38,622 bases of DNA from a virus. Numbering within the stretch: position 1 is the first letter of the stretch; every line of letters begins with the position of its first letter. The notes beneath the pieces are model-generated. The model did not search any database. It saw nothing but the letters and a program-made list of their open reading frames with translations, and was not told the origin of the DNA. Of the stretch, positions 18,935 through 28,200 are shown one piece after another. The DNA lies in the IMG/VR virus record IMGVR_UViG_3300009177_000071, positions 1 through 38,622 of that record; one strand, 5' to 3'. The position numbers were made by a program, and so were the translations under genes.

Positions 18935-18966
18935 AGAGGCCCGCGCAAGCGGGCCTCTTCTGTTTC
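18935..18966 (+). terminator. Rho-independent terminator of the integrase operon
   Basis: AGAGGCCCGC-GCAA-GCGGGCCTCT is a perfect ten-bp stem with a GNRA loop, followed by TCTGTTT. It lies 25 bases after the integrase stop. Confidence 0.8.
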
Positions 18967-18991
18967 CTGGGCAGACGACGACGCGAACTGC

Positions 18992-19010
18992 CCTGACCAA
19001 ACCCTGACCA
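18992..19010 (+). repeat. CCTGACCA arm-type cluster, left (2 copies)
   Basis: Copies at 18992-18999 and 19003-19010, spaced 11 bases and followed by GATG. Same orientation as the right cluster. Confidence 0.6.
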
Positions 19011-19176
19011 GATGGGCCTCGCCGAGCCGGGAACCCGCATGGATACAGGGGTTGAGGGCCACTGATCTGCTACTCGTCCAGTGTCCCAGGGGGGCATCAG
19101 GGCACATCTGAACGGCTCTGTTGAGCCAAATCCTCTCGCCGATACAGCGCTGAAACAGCCCCGTACAGCGACGAAC

Positions 19177-19206
19177 CCTGACCAAGCCCTGACCAAATCC
19201 TGACCA
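19177..19206 (+). repeat. CCTGACCA arm-type cluster, right (3 copies)
   Basis: Copies at 19177-19184, 19188-19195 and 19199-19206, each spaced 11 bases and followed by GATG. Regular helical spacing suggests cooperative protein binding. Confidence 0.6.
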
Positions 19207-19212
19207 GATGAC

Positions 19213-19295
19213 TTCAGGAACAGGCCCCGGCGAGACTCCTCCAGAAGAGCGCTCTTCTCGCCGAGGCCAGGTGCTCGCAACACCCTGTTCCTGAA
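19213..19295. repeat. Nested inverted repeat, 83 bp
   Basis: The outer arms are TTCAGGAACAGG (19213-19224) and CCTGTTCCTGAA (19284-19295). Inside are CGGCGAGA and TCTCGCCG, and at the centre the perfect palindrome AGAAGAGCGCTCTTCT (about 19243-19258). It begins two bases after the stop of the leftward 19297 gene. It could end leftward transcripts or be a protein-bound site within attP. Confidence 0.6.
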
Positions 19296-19296
19296 T

Positions 19297-19731
19297 CTAG
19301 CTTCGTCCGGCCTCGTCGATCTCGGTCAGATCCTCGTCGAGTCGATGCAGCGCCTTCGCCATCACCCTCGCCTTGCGACCCGGGATCGAGCGGCCGTCGG
19401 TCGCCCGCGCCGCGACCCCCATCGCCTCCGAGAGCAGATGCACCCGACTCTGCGCGTCGCCGATCCGGTTCGTCGTCCAGCCCGAGTGCTCGGCGTCGAC
19501 CAGTGTCTTGCCATCGACGAGCTGGTACAACCACGGCTCCCGTGGGCCCTGCGGCTCGGCGATCACGAACAGCGTGTCACCCTCGGCGAGTGTGAGACGA
19601 GTGCTGCGCATCGCTTTCCGGCAAGCGTAGACGGGCATGTTGACCCGCTCGGCGATGTCGTAGATCGACATCCCCCCGGGCGCGTCGGCGAGCGCGTCGT
19701 AGATCATTCCGGCGAGATCGTCCTTCTTCAT
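19297..19731 (-). CDS. Winged-helix-like regulator (144 aa)
   Basis: Residues 1-60 fit a winged helix: KDDLAGMIYDALADAPGGMS, then YDIAERVNMPVYACRKAMRS and a wing TLAEGDTLFVIAEP. The C-terminal half is less defined (DAQSRVHLLSEAMGVAARAT...). It starts three bases after the stop of the 19735 gene, so the two form an operon. The pair beside the integrase suggests lysogeny control; this is inference. Confidence 0.65.
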   Translation of the reverse strand: MKKDDLAGMIYDALADAPGGMSIYDIAERVNMPVYACRKAMRSTRLTLAEGDTLFVIAEPQGPREPWLYQLVDGKTLVDAEHSGWTTNRIGDAQSRVHLLSEAMGVAARATDGRSIPGRKARVMAKALHRLDEDLTEIDEAGRS

Positions 19732-19734
19732 CGG

Positions 19735-20460
19735 TCAGCCCTCCATCACCTTGGTGAACTCCGTGTCCCAGTCGATCCCTCCCCGCTCGCCCGTGATCCG
19801 GACGTCGATCAGATCGACGATCATCCTCAGCTTCGCGATCGAGTCTTCGAGCAGCTCGGTCTCCTCGGCATCGAAGTCGACGTCGCGAGCGATCGCGAGC
19901 GCCTGCCGCAGCCGCCGCATCGCGGCACCGATGTGCCCCTCGACCTCGACGAGCATGAAGTGGGAAGCACGACGGGAGTCCTTCTCCTTCTGCGCGGCCC
20001 GGCGAGCCTTCTCCCGGAAGTCGGCGACAGCAGGCAGCTCGTCGCTCACCGTCGTGCCCTTACGCTCGGCCCGCTCGCGGGCCGTGTCGAGCACGTCACG
20101 TACCTCAGCGCGCTTGCTAACCGCGGTGTTGCTGAATGATTTGCCGGTCGCAGCGGCAACCGCCTCGACCGCCTCCGCTTTCTCAGCCGCCAAGTTCGCC
20201 TGCTCGATGAAGTCCGTCAGCGTGACCGGCTCGCCGGGGGAGTGTCCGGAATTCCGGACGCTCCACGCCTTGTAGCCATAGGCCATGCGATGAATCGTCG
20301 CTCGGCCCCGCGAGACGCGGCGAGCATACTCGGCGATCGAGACACGATCGGGATTGCTGTCGTCGAGCGTCCAGTGCCAGCGGTGCTGCGCGAGCTTCTC
20401 GATCGAGCGCTGCTGCACCGACTCCAGCTCGCGATCGCGAACAACGAAACTCTCTGCCAT
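19735..20460 (-). CDS. HTH-containing helical protein (241 aa), candidate immunity regulator
   Basis: Residues 36-65 (DRVSIAEYARRVSRGRATIH, then RMAYGYKAW) form a helix-turn-helix. The rest is long helices rich in Ala, Glu and Arg (FIEQANLAAEKAEAVEAVAA and further), ending with a segment like that of an oligomerising DNA-binding protein. The frame opens at an ATG at 20466 that touches the Shine-Dalgarno GAGGAGG; the second ATG at 20460 has the right six-base spacing and is chosen. A promoter lies 35-62 bases upstream of it. It could be the phage repressor or a partition-type protein; the sequence does not decide. Confidence 0.7.
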   Translation of the reverse strand: MAESFVVRDRELESVQQRSIEKLAQHRWHWTLDDSNPDRVSIAEYARRVSRGRATIHRMAYGYKAWSVRNSGHSPGEPVTLTDFIEQANLAAEKAEAVEAVAAATGKSFSNTAVSKRAEVRDVLDTARERAERKGTTVSDELPAVADFREKARRAAQKEKDSRRASHFMLVEVEGHIGAAMRRLRQALAIARDVDFDAEETELLEDSIAKLRMIVDLIDVRITGERGGIDWDTEFTKVMEG

Positions 20461-20493
20461 AGCCATCCTCCTCGCGTCGTATTAGAACGGCCG

Positions 20494-20522
20494 AGTCTAC
20501 GACGTCGGAAGAGGGTTGGCAA
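20494..20522 (-). promoter_or_regulatory. Leftward promoter of the regulator pair
   Basis: On the minus strand TTGCCA (20517-20522) and TAGACT (20494-20499) are 17 bases apart, near consensus for the primary sigma factor. GGTTGCCAACC, a short dyad, covers the -35, and CTGTT-N2-AACAG lies just upstream, so repression or autoregulation is likely. Confidence 0.6.
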
Positions 20523-20537
20523 CCTGTTAAAACAGAA

Positions 20538-20556
20538 TCAGCCTCTCAGTCCGACG
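20538..20556 (+). repeat. 19-bp direct repeat, left copy
   Basis: TCAGCCTCTCAGTCCGACG is identical to 21172-21190, which is the 3' end of the lysin gene. The pair brackets a 615-bp segment with two divergent small genes. Confidence 0.7.
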
Positions 20557-20571
20557 AGATTGGTCACCGGG

Positions 20572-20841
20572 CTAGCGAGCCTGGTACGGGATGATTCCGG
20601 CCTGCTGCATCACCTGCATGTAGTGCTGCTGCAACGCCGGGTCGTGCGCGTAGTCGCCGTAGACCATCCGGCCCGCCAGCCGCTGCGCGTCGAACGGATG
20701 CATCCCTTGCTTGACGTACTCGTTCGACAGGTCGAGGTGCTGGTTGACGCGGTGCTCGATCCCGGCGTCCCAGTTGATCGCCGCCTGGGCGGCGTGGTAG
20801 GGCGCGGTGAGCGCCGTCTTGAAAGCCCCGAACGGATCCAT
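20572..20841 (-). CDS. Small hypothetical protein (89 aa) in a possible inserted cassette
   Basis: The protein begins MDPFGAFKTALTAPYHAAQA and is helical with many His, Gln and Tyr (QHLDLSNEYVKQGMHPFDAQ..., LQQHYMQVMQQAGI). It resembles tail or internal virion accessory proteins by composition only. GGAG lies nine bases before the ATG. It is separated from the upstream lysin by an opposite-strand gene and a terminator, so it needs its own promoter, for which I see no clear candidate. Confidence 0.65.
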   Translation of the reverse strand: MDPFGAFKTALTAPYHAAQAAINWDAGIEHRVNQHLDLSNEYVKQGMHPFDAQRLAGRMVYGDYAHDPALQQHYMQVMQQAGIIPYQAR

Positions 20842-20879
20842 CTTTTACACTCCTCGCTCGAAGCTCCCTTCCTATAGAT

Positions 20880-21068
20880 ATGGAAGAGAGCAAGCAGCTT
20901 CGATTCCCGTTCCAGCTCCGCGTCACCTCGACGCGCTGGCTGCTCGTCGACACTCGCAGCGGCCAGACCGTCAAGGACTACCCGCAGTCGAACGACGAGC
21001 TGTACCGTGCTCAGTTCGACCGCGACCAGGCGAACGCACTGCATCGACGCGAGCACGGAATCGGCTGA
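20880..21068 (+). CDS. Small plus-strand protein inside the leftward late region (62 aa)
   Basis: Codon use is strongly G/C at third positions, and the product looks natural (MEESKQLRFPFQLRVTSTRW, then LVDTRSGQTVKDY and a charged helix), so the frame is probably real despite facing against all late genes. No Shine-Dalgarno is visible; TATAGA directly precedes the ATG. It is followed by a strong terminator in the same direction. With the 20572 gene it forms a divergent pair between 19-bp direct repeats, as in a moron cassette expressed from a prophage. The family is not recognised. Confidence 0.6.
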   Translation: MEESKQLRFPFQLRVTSTRWLLVDTRSGQTVKDYPQSNDELYRAQFDRDQANALHRREHGIG

Positions 21069-21138
21069 CAGATTTTGCTGCCCCTTCGGGCAAGCCGCGC
21101 AGGGCGCACCTTGGCGTGGGAACAGAACGAGTGCGGAC

Positions 21139-21170
21139 AAGGAGCGGGCTTCGGCCCGCTCCTTCTTTGT
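21139..21170 (+). terminator. Strong rho-independent terminator
   Basis: AAGGAGCGGGC-TTCG-GCCCGCTCCTT is a perfect 11-bp stem with a UUCG loop, followed by CTTTGTCT on the plus strand. It lies between the plus-strand gene and the convergent lysin gene, and would also hinder late leftward transcripts. Confidence 0.8.
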
Positions 21171-21171
21171 C

Positions 21172-21190
21172 TCAGCCTCTCAGTCCGACG
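21172..21190 (+). repeat. 19-bp direct repeat, right copy
   Basis: Identical to 20538-20556. It covers the lysin stop codon and its last five codons. Confidence 0.7.
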
Positions 21191-22254
21191 TGGAGGTGGT
21201 TCCAGTGGTTGCCGCCCTGCGCGAGCGTCGTGTTGAAGATGATCTGCCACTTGCCGACCTGGTAGAGCCCGCCGCTCGTCTTCTCCGCTTTCCGCCACGG
21301 CATCCCGGCGGCGATCAGCGCGTCGTGCCCGAGCCGCGTCAGCGTGTGGCCGGAGGCGGGGATGTCGACGGCGTTGCCCTCCCAGTGATCCGACTGCCGG
21401 GTGTTGTTCGTGCCGGAGACGAACTGGTTGTGGTTCGTGCCGGTGCCGATTGTGATCGGGCCGAACTTCCCGGCGATCTGGCGCACGAAGTTCGTCACCG
21501 CCGGGTTCACGCCGATCCCCGCCCGGTTCGCGCTCGGCGCGAACGCGACCTTGCCGAGCTTGCCCTGCGGGAAGATCGCGCCGCCCATCATCGGCACCTT
21601 GCCGCCCGCCGTCCCGAGCGTCGGCATCTTCAGCGGCGGCGGCGTCCACGGCTTCTCGTCGAGCCGCCCGCTCAGCATCCCGCTGACCAGGTTGCGCACC
21701 TGCATGTCCGGGTTCAGGCCCGCGTTGTTGATCACGAACTGGTCAATCCCCGACGGGGCCGACGACTCCAGCGCCGACGGGCCGATGTCGGGCATCTTCA
21801 GGGTCGGCGGCGCCGTCGGCATCTTCATCCCGGCCATCGGCCGGATCGACATCGAGGCGCCCGGGTCGGCGCCCAGCTGCTTCATGAAGTGGCCGACGTT
21901 CGACGCCCACTGCGCCTCGTCGTTGCCGTCCGAGGAGGGCGCGTACTTTGAGACGATCGCCGCCGGGGTCGTGCGCCCCTGGCTGATGTAGCCGTCGCGC
22001 AGGCCCTTCGTGACCTGGGCGATCGACTCCTCCCAGCTCCCGAAACTGTGCCCCGCCCTGCCGCCCCAGCCCCAGGCGTTGTACGGGCGGTACGCATACT
22101 TGCCGAGCGAGGATTCGGCTCCGGCGATCCCGACCACTAGTCGCGGGTCGACGCCGTATTTCTTACCGGCGGCGACGAACACGTTGCCGAGCCCAGCCAT
22201 CGGCGAGCCGTTCTTGTGCAGAAACGCATCGATCTGCTGCACCTCATCAGCCAC
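21172..22254 (-). CDS. Virion lysin: transglycosylase-like plus M15-type peptidase-like domains (360 aa)
   Basis: Residues 20-125 resemble a lytic transglycosylase/glucosaminidase fold: VFVAAGKKYGVDPRLVVGIA, Glu47 in GAESSLG, then YNAWGWGG and SWEESIAQVTKGLRDGYI. After a Pro/Met-rich linker, residues 262-360 carry SDHWEGNAVDI (His290, Asp297) and NHWNHLHVGL (His353, His355), the zinc ligands of M15/VanY-like peptidases. One protein would thus cut glycan and peptide. It directly follows the giant protein and probably opens the wall during DNA entry. The GTG start overlaps the previous stop; the 3' end is duplicated at 20538. Confidence 0.8.
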   Translation of the reverse strand: MADEVQQIDAFLHKNGSPMAGLGNVFVAAGKKYGVDPRLVVGIAGAESSLGKYAYRPYNAWGWGGRAGHSFGSWEESIAQVTKGLRDGYISQGRTTPAAIVSKYAPSSDGNDEAQWASNVGHFMKQLGADPGASMSIRPMAGMKMPTAPPTLKMPDIGPSALESSAPSGIDQFVINNAGLNPDMQVRNLVSGMLSGRLDEKPWTPPPLKMPTLGTAGGKVPMMGGAIFPQGKLGKVAFAPSANRAGIGVNPAVTNFVRQIAGKFGPITIGTGTNHNQFVSGTNNTRQSDHWEGNAVDIPASGHTLTRLGHDALIAAGMPWRKAEKTSGGLYQVGKWQIIFNTTLAQGGNHWNHLHVGLRG

Positions 22255-25200
22255 CGGTCTTCTCCTTCGAGAGGTCGGAGCGGTACTCCTGCAGCGGCCC
22301 GAGCAGCGCATCCTGACGCGGGAAACCCTCGCTCTCGTTCCCGTACAGCAGGCCGTCCGAGTAGATGTCGAGACCGCTCTTGTTGATCTGCTCAGGTGGC
22401 GGCAGCACCCCCCGAGCGGTCGGGAAGGTCTTGAGGTAGAGCGAGTAGACAACCCGGGCCCGCTGCAGCGGCGACAAGGTCGGCTGCGCGCCCGGCCGCT
22501 TCGGGTGCCAGTCGGAGGACTGCCCGAGGTCGTGCTCCTGGCGCGCGACCTCCTCCTCGTACATCGTCTGGATCAGCAGCGCGTGGCGGACGCTCTTCGG
22601 GATCGGCATCGTTCCGCCCACCTTGTTGCGGCTTTTGACGAGCGAGGCCATCTTGTCGTCCAGCCGCTGCTGCGTCGTCTTCTTCCCGTTCTGGGTCTGG
22701 AAGGCGTGCAGCCGGTTCAGGTCGACCTCCATCGGCAGCACCCTGCCGACGCGGCGTTCGAGCAGCGCCTTCCAGTCGCGCCGGTTGTAGACCTTCGAGG
22801 CCTTCGTCGGGTCGATCACCTGGCGGATGATGCCGCCGAAGGGGACGAAGTTGACAGCCGAGTCGAACAGCGCGTCCTTGTGCGAGATCGGCTGCCCGTA
22901 GTCGTTCATGCCGGTCACGTTCTGCGTGATCCCCTGCCAGAGCGGGTTGAAGAAGTCCATCACGCGCGAGCCCTGCTCGCTCGGCACGTTGATCCGGCCC
23001 AGGTCGAGGATCGCCTGCAGCGAGCTGGCGGCGGTCGAGGTAGGCGAAAGCGCCCCCACGTTGATCGTGCGCGCGAACTGGCCGTGCTTCGTGATCGGGA
23101 ATAGGTCGCGGTACGCGGAGCGGACGTTGCCCATCATCGCCTTGCGCCTGTCCTCGGCAACCTGCCCGAGGTTGGCGCCGATCGCCGTCTCCACCGGGAA
23201 CTCTTTCGCGTAGTAGAACGGCCAGGCGGTCGCGCCGCGGATCCACGGCCAGATGAACAGCACCTTCGTGACCGTCTGGCGCTCCCAGTCGGAGAGCCGG
23301 TCGAAGTTGACCATGATCTCGTTCGTGCGGTGCGCGACGAGGTCGCGTCTGCGCGCGAGCGCCGTGCCCGGCTCCGCGTCGATCAGCCGCAGCATGTCCT
23401 CCTTCGTCCTGTAGCCCATGCGGCGGGCCTCGTACACCCAGGCCGCCATCCGCGGCAGCTTGTCGGGTACCGCCGTGATTCTGCGCAGGTAGCGCTCCTC
23501 GCGCTGCCGCAGCCCCTGCCCGATTCCGCGCCCGCGCGCGATCGCCGCCTGAGCGGGCAGCTCGCCCCCTTCCCCCGCGACCCTGATCGCGAACTCCTTG
23601 TCGTTCAGGAGCATCTTCGAGGCGCGCGTCAGGTTGGCGACGGCGAGCGGGCCCTGTTGAGCGAGCAGGTAGAAGTTGTTGGCGATGAAGTTGGTCGGGA
23701 TGTAGGCCGGGTTGGTGTAGATCAGGCTCCAGCGCGCGACCGTGTTCGACCAGTCGACGGCGCGGCTGGCGGTCGAGGTGCCACCGCGCAGCGGGCGGAA
23801 CAGGCCCTCGACGATGTGGCGGTCGATCACGCGGACGTTGTCGAGCTTCATGCGGGCGGCGAGCGCAGCGTCGGCGCTCTCGGCCCCCGCGGCCTGGATC
23901 GAGGCGCGCACGTCCTCGCTCTTCAGGAACGTGTCATCGACGTAGCGAGTGACGACTTCCTCGAGTTTTGCCGGGTCGCGCGCCTCCAGCGCGGTGAGCG
24001 CGTCCTGCACCTCGTCGGTCGAGGCAACCCCCGACGCGACCTTCTGGACGTGCGGCACCGGGGTGCCGTCCTTCTTGACCAGGAACACGTTGTCGGGGAT
24101 CGGCTCGTCGCGCCCGAGCGGCCGTCCCATGTCGAACAGCAGATCCTTCATCTCCTTGATGAACGCGAACGCCTGCGCGTTCTGCCAGACGTCGAAGATC
24201 ACCTTCGGGTCGGTGGAGAGATCGCCGTTCTGCCAGCGGTAGAGGTTGTTCTTGTTGTGCAATCCGAGCAGCGACTGGTCGACCTGGCCGATCACGCCGC
24301 CCTCCAGCCCCTGCGCCGGGCGGTCGACCCGCCGTGGCTCCTTGCCGCCGAGCGGCATGTGCGGCGCGTACTTGGCGGTGCCGCGGGCGAAGTCGGGCTC
24401 GATCAGCCCCTTGTCGACGAGGTGGTCGGCGAGCAGGTCGACGCGGTTCTCGAACACCGGGTCGTACTTGTCGCCGAACACCGTCTTGAGAATGTTCTCG
24501 CGCATCACGGTCAGCTGACCGAGCGCCGCCAGCGCCCCCTCGTAGCCAGGGCCGGTCGGGTTCGCGAGCGCCGCCTCGATCTGCTCGACCCGGCGCCGCA
24601 GGCCAGTGGCGCGGTCGACGTCGGCCATCGTCTTCTCCGCTTGCATCGTCAGCAGCTGCGAGCGGGTCGCGATCATCTGCGTCTGGTCGTCCTCGCTCAG
24701 GTTGTCGAAGCCGCCCGCCGCGTCGGCCTTCTCCCCCTGCTTCTCGTAGTCCTTCTGCAGCTTCTCGATCGAGCGGCTGTAGGCGCGCGCGTCGTTGCGG
24801 CGCCGTAGGTCGGCGAGCTGCTTGGAGGTGAACTCGAAGATCGCGTGCTGCTCCACGGAGCGCATGTCGTGCGGGATCGAGGTGGTCATGTTCGCGACCC
24901 GGAACACGTTCGGGTCGTCGTAGGATCCGAACATCTCGTCGAACAGGGCCTTCACCTCGGGCGGCGGCGGGCGCCCGATCCGGTTCATCGCCCCGTACGT
25001 CTCGCGGTAGCTGCGCTTCAGGTGCTGGAACACTGGCACCAGCTCCGGCGTCGGCGCGACACCGTCGGCGAAGTAGCGCTCCGACCAGCGGGCGAAGCGC
25101 TCATGATCCTCCGGCTCCCACTCGGCGAGCGGCTTGCCGACGAACGCCTCGACGCGGGCCCACTGCTCCGGGTAGGCGGCAGCGATCTCGCGCACGTTGT

Positions 25201-28200
25201 GCCCGTACAGCTCATGCAGCAGCGTCGAGACGTCCGCCTGCTGGGTGAGGTGGAGGATCCGCTGCCCCTCCGGCGTGTGCAGGAACTCGACGGCGCCGTA
25301 GAGGTCTTGCCCGCGCGTCTGGGAGAGCAGCGCGGGCGGGGTGACGCTCTTCTGTTCTAGGCGGGCTGCTCGCCCTCGGGCGGCAGCGCTGCGGGCTCCG
25401 GCGAGGTCGGCGTGACGTTCGACGGCTGCTGCGGAGTCTGCGCCGAATTCGTCTCTGACGGCTGCGGTGTCACTGGCGAGCCGATCAGCAAGTTGCCTGA
25501 ACCGAAGAACCTGTTCAGCGTCTCCTGTGTTGCCAAGCGCGCTTTCGATGGCATTGTCGTAACCCTCCGTTCCGGTTGACCAGTCGTTCTCGACCAGCTC
25601 CCCGTCTGATCTGAGCAAGTCGCGAGGAGCATCAGGGAAGACCTGGTCGAGCGCTGTCTCGACCTGTCCCTGGAAACTCTCATGGTAGCGCTTGCCGGGC
25701 AGGTGGTTGGGGAAAACCTCGTCGGCGAGCCCGGGATCCTTGCGCAGCAGCAGGCCCTCGTTCCCGGCGTGAACGACGAACACCCGCGTGGGCTGACCCT
25801 CCGGGTTGAGCAGCCGGTGAAGCTGAAGCGCCTCCTCGTCGGAGGCTCTCCGACCGATCGAGACCGCCATCGTGTCGGCGTGCTTGAGCGCCGTCGGCAG
25901 GAAGCCGCGCGCCCAGGCGACAGAGTTCTGCAACGTCGCCCGGCCGATCGAGGCGGCGACGTAGTTGAACATGTCGCGCTGAGTCGGGTCGACCGTGTAG
26001 GGATCCTCCCTGGCGCGCGTCGCGACCAGACGCAGCCGCGCACCCGGTGAGGCGACACCTTCGTAGATGCCGGGGCCGAACTCGCTGCGGCGGTGGAGAA
26101 CCCCGGCGTCCTGCAGGAACTGGTCGATCGGGCGACTGGTGGCGGCGAGGAACGCCTGCTGCGTCTCGGGATCCCAGGCCTTGTAAACGTCGTTGAAGGG
26201 GCCGACGTAGGTCGAGCCCGGCGCCGTCTCGTAGTTGACGATCCCGTGGTGGCGCCCGATTGCGTCGGCGAAGTCGACGTTGGCGCTGACGTCGTCCGAC
26301 TTGTCCTTGATCGCCGTCCAGATCGCCGCCTGCACCTGCTTCGGCTTCCAGCCGGTCTCCTTCGCGATCTGCTTGGTCACCGACTCGATCACGTCATAGC
26401 GGCCCTCGGACACGCCCGTGCGCAGGTAGCCGAACACGCGGGCCATCCACATGTCGGCGGTCACCTCGCCCAGCTCGGTCTGCCCCTTGTAAATCTTGTT
26501 GTCGGCGAGCGCCTTGCGCTGCTCGGCCTTGGTCAGATACCGCTCCTTCTTCCAGCGCGCCTTGTCGATGTCTTCGAGGAAGTTGCGGTAGAAGTTGTTC
26601 GTCTTCCGCCCGTCCCAGTCGCCCTCGCCGTCGAGCACACGCTGCGCTGCGGCCTTCTGCCAGTCCTGGCCGTTGTCGATCGGCCGCTTCATCAGCCAGG
26701 TGTTGTAGGCCTTGATCGCCTCGCCCATGTTCGGGATCACGGCCTTCTGGGGCGAGTAGATCGCGACCAGCTGGGCGATCTGAGCAGCCCGCTCCTTGTC
26801 ACCCCCCGCCAGCTCCATGATCGCGCGGGCGGAATCCTCGTACCACATCCGCCCCGACTCGCCGTGGATGCGCAACTCGTCGAGCAGCGCCATCAGCTGC
26901 TCCATCTCCCGCGGGGTGCGGCCCCGAGAGGGGAGCGCCCCGACCCGGCCCTTGTAGGCGGCCACCAGCCGGTTGGCGAGCGCCCGCCGTCCGGCCACCC
27001 GCGGCACCTGGCCCTTCGAGGCGCGCGAGCCGTACCAGATGCGGGCGTACAGCTCGTCCTCGCGCGCCTTGGCGAGCGCGTCCCTCGCCTCGACTCGCTT
27101 CGGGTGGTCGGCGTTGGCCTTGCCGGGATAGGCGCGCTTCGCCGCCACGTCGGCGACTTCGGCCTGGTCGAGCGTCTCGACGAGCCCGCGGTGCTCATCA
27201 TTGTAATAGAGACGGCCGGAGTCGCTGCGCGGGTAGGCGCCCTCGGGGTCGATCCGGTTGGCGTTCGCCGCGATCGCCGACGTCCTGGTCTGCGCGAGCA
27301 CCCCCTCGGGTAGCTGCGCGTCGGCGTGCTCCTGGATCATCCTGATCTCCTTCAACCCGAAGCCGGTCGGGTCGCTGTAGAACTCGCCCGGGTCGCGGTT
27401 GAAGTGATCGCCCCAGCGTCGCGCCGAGGTGTCGAACAGGTTCGTCAGATGCGCCGCCTCCTCGTCACTGACGCCGGGCAGCTCGTTCATCCGGTTGATC
27501 AGGGTGGTGCGCATCTCCGACTCGACCGGCGCCTGGCCGACGGTCAGCGCGTCGAGCTGCTCCTGCAGCGCGCTGCGCGTGTTCTCCAGCGTGCGCACGT
27601 CGTCGCGGGCGCCCTGGATCCTGGTGCCCTTCGCGACGTCGCCCAGCTCCAGCGAATGCGCACGGCCGCTCTCCAGCGCCGAGATGCGCTCGGTCGTCTG
27701 GTGCAGCGCGCCGCGGATCACCGGGATCTCCGGGTCGTCGGGCGCGAGCTTCTGCAGCTGCTGCTCCAGCGCGAGCCGATCGGTGCGCAGCTTGTAGATC
27801 GAGGCGGTGTAGACGCCCGCCTCGTCGGGGCCCTCGACAGCGCGTAGCCGCTCGCGGGCGCCCTTCAGGTGGTGCTCGTTCAGGAGCAGCGAATGGTGCA
27901 GACGCTCCTGTTCGTGGTAGACGTCCTCGACGCGGCGCCCCCAGCGCTCCTGCGAGAGCCGGTCGACCCCCGCCCGCATCGCCTTCACCTGCCGCAGCAG
28001 CTGCTGCTCGCGCGGAGTCAGCTTGCGAGCGGCCTGCGCCGGGCCCTCCTCCAGCATGTCCTGCGTGTTCTTCAGCGCCGCCTTCAGCCACACGTCCTCG
28101 GGGATGTCGGCGGGGCGCTGGTGGGAGAGGAACAGGCGCACGCCCTGCTCCGGCTCCTTGCCGAGATAGCTGTTGACCTGGTTCATCAGCGCGTGCGCCT

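Larger units (their letters stand above)
18910..19296. other. 387-bp untranslated region after the integrase, attP candidate
   Basis: It holds the integrase terminator, two clusters of CCTGACCA repeats 175-200 bp apart, and a nested inverted repeat at its right end. A region next to int with paired arm-type repeats around an unrepeated centre is what an attP of a tyrosine integrase would look like. The crossover core cannot be picked without the bacterial site. Confidence 0.5.

Noticed and set aside
20868-20885. TATAGA before the 20880 gene as a leaderless promoter
   Set aside because: The hexamer touches the ATG, leaving no room for a start site, and no -35 is found at the right distance.
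22392-23246. Long alternative frames within the giant gene
   Set aside because: They are Arg/Pro/Asp-rich shadows with no start signal, unlike the short frame at 25357-25554.
25555-26058. Upstream extension of the embedded frame in the giant gene
   Set aside because: Before the ATG at 25554 the frame is Arg/Ser/Thr/Pro-rich, typical of a shadow of the giant frame, so only the part after the start signal is proposed.
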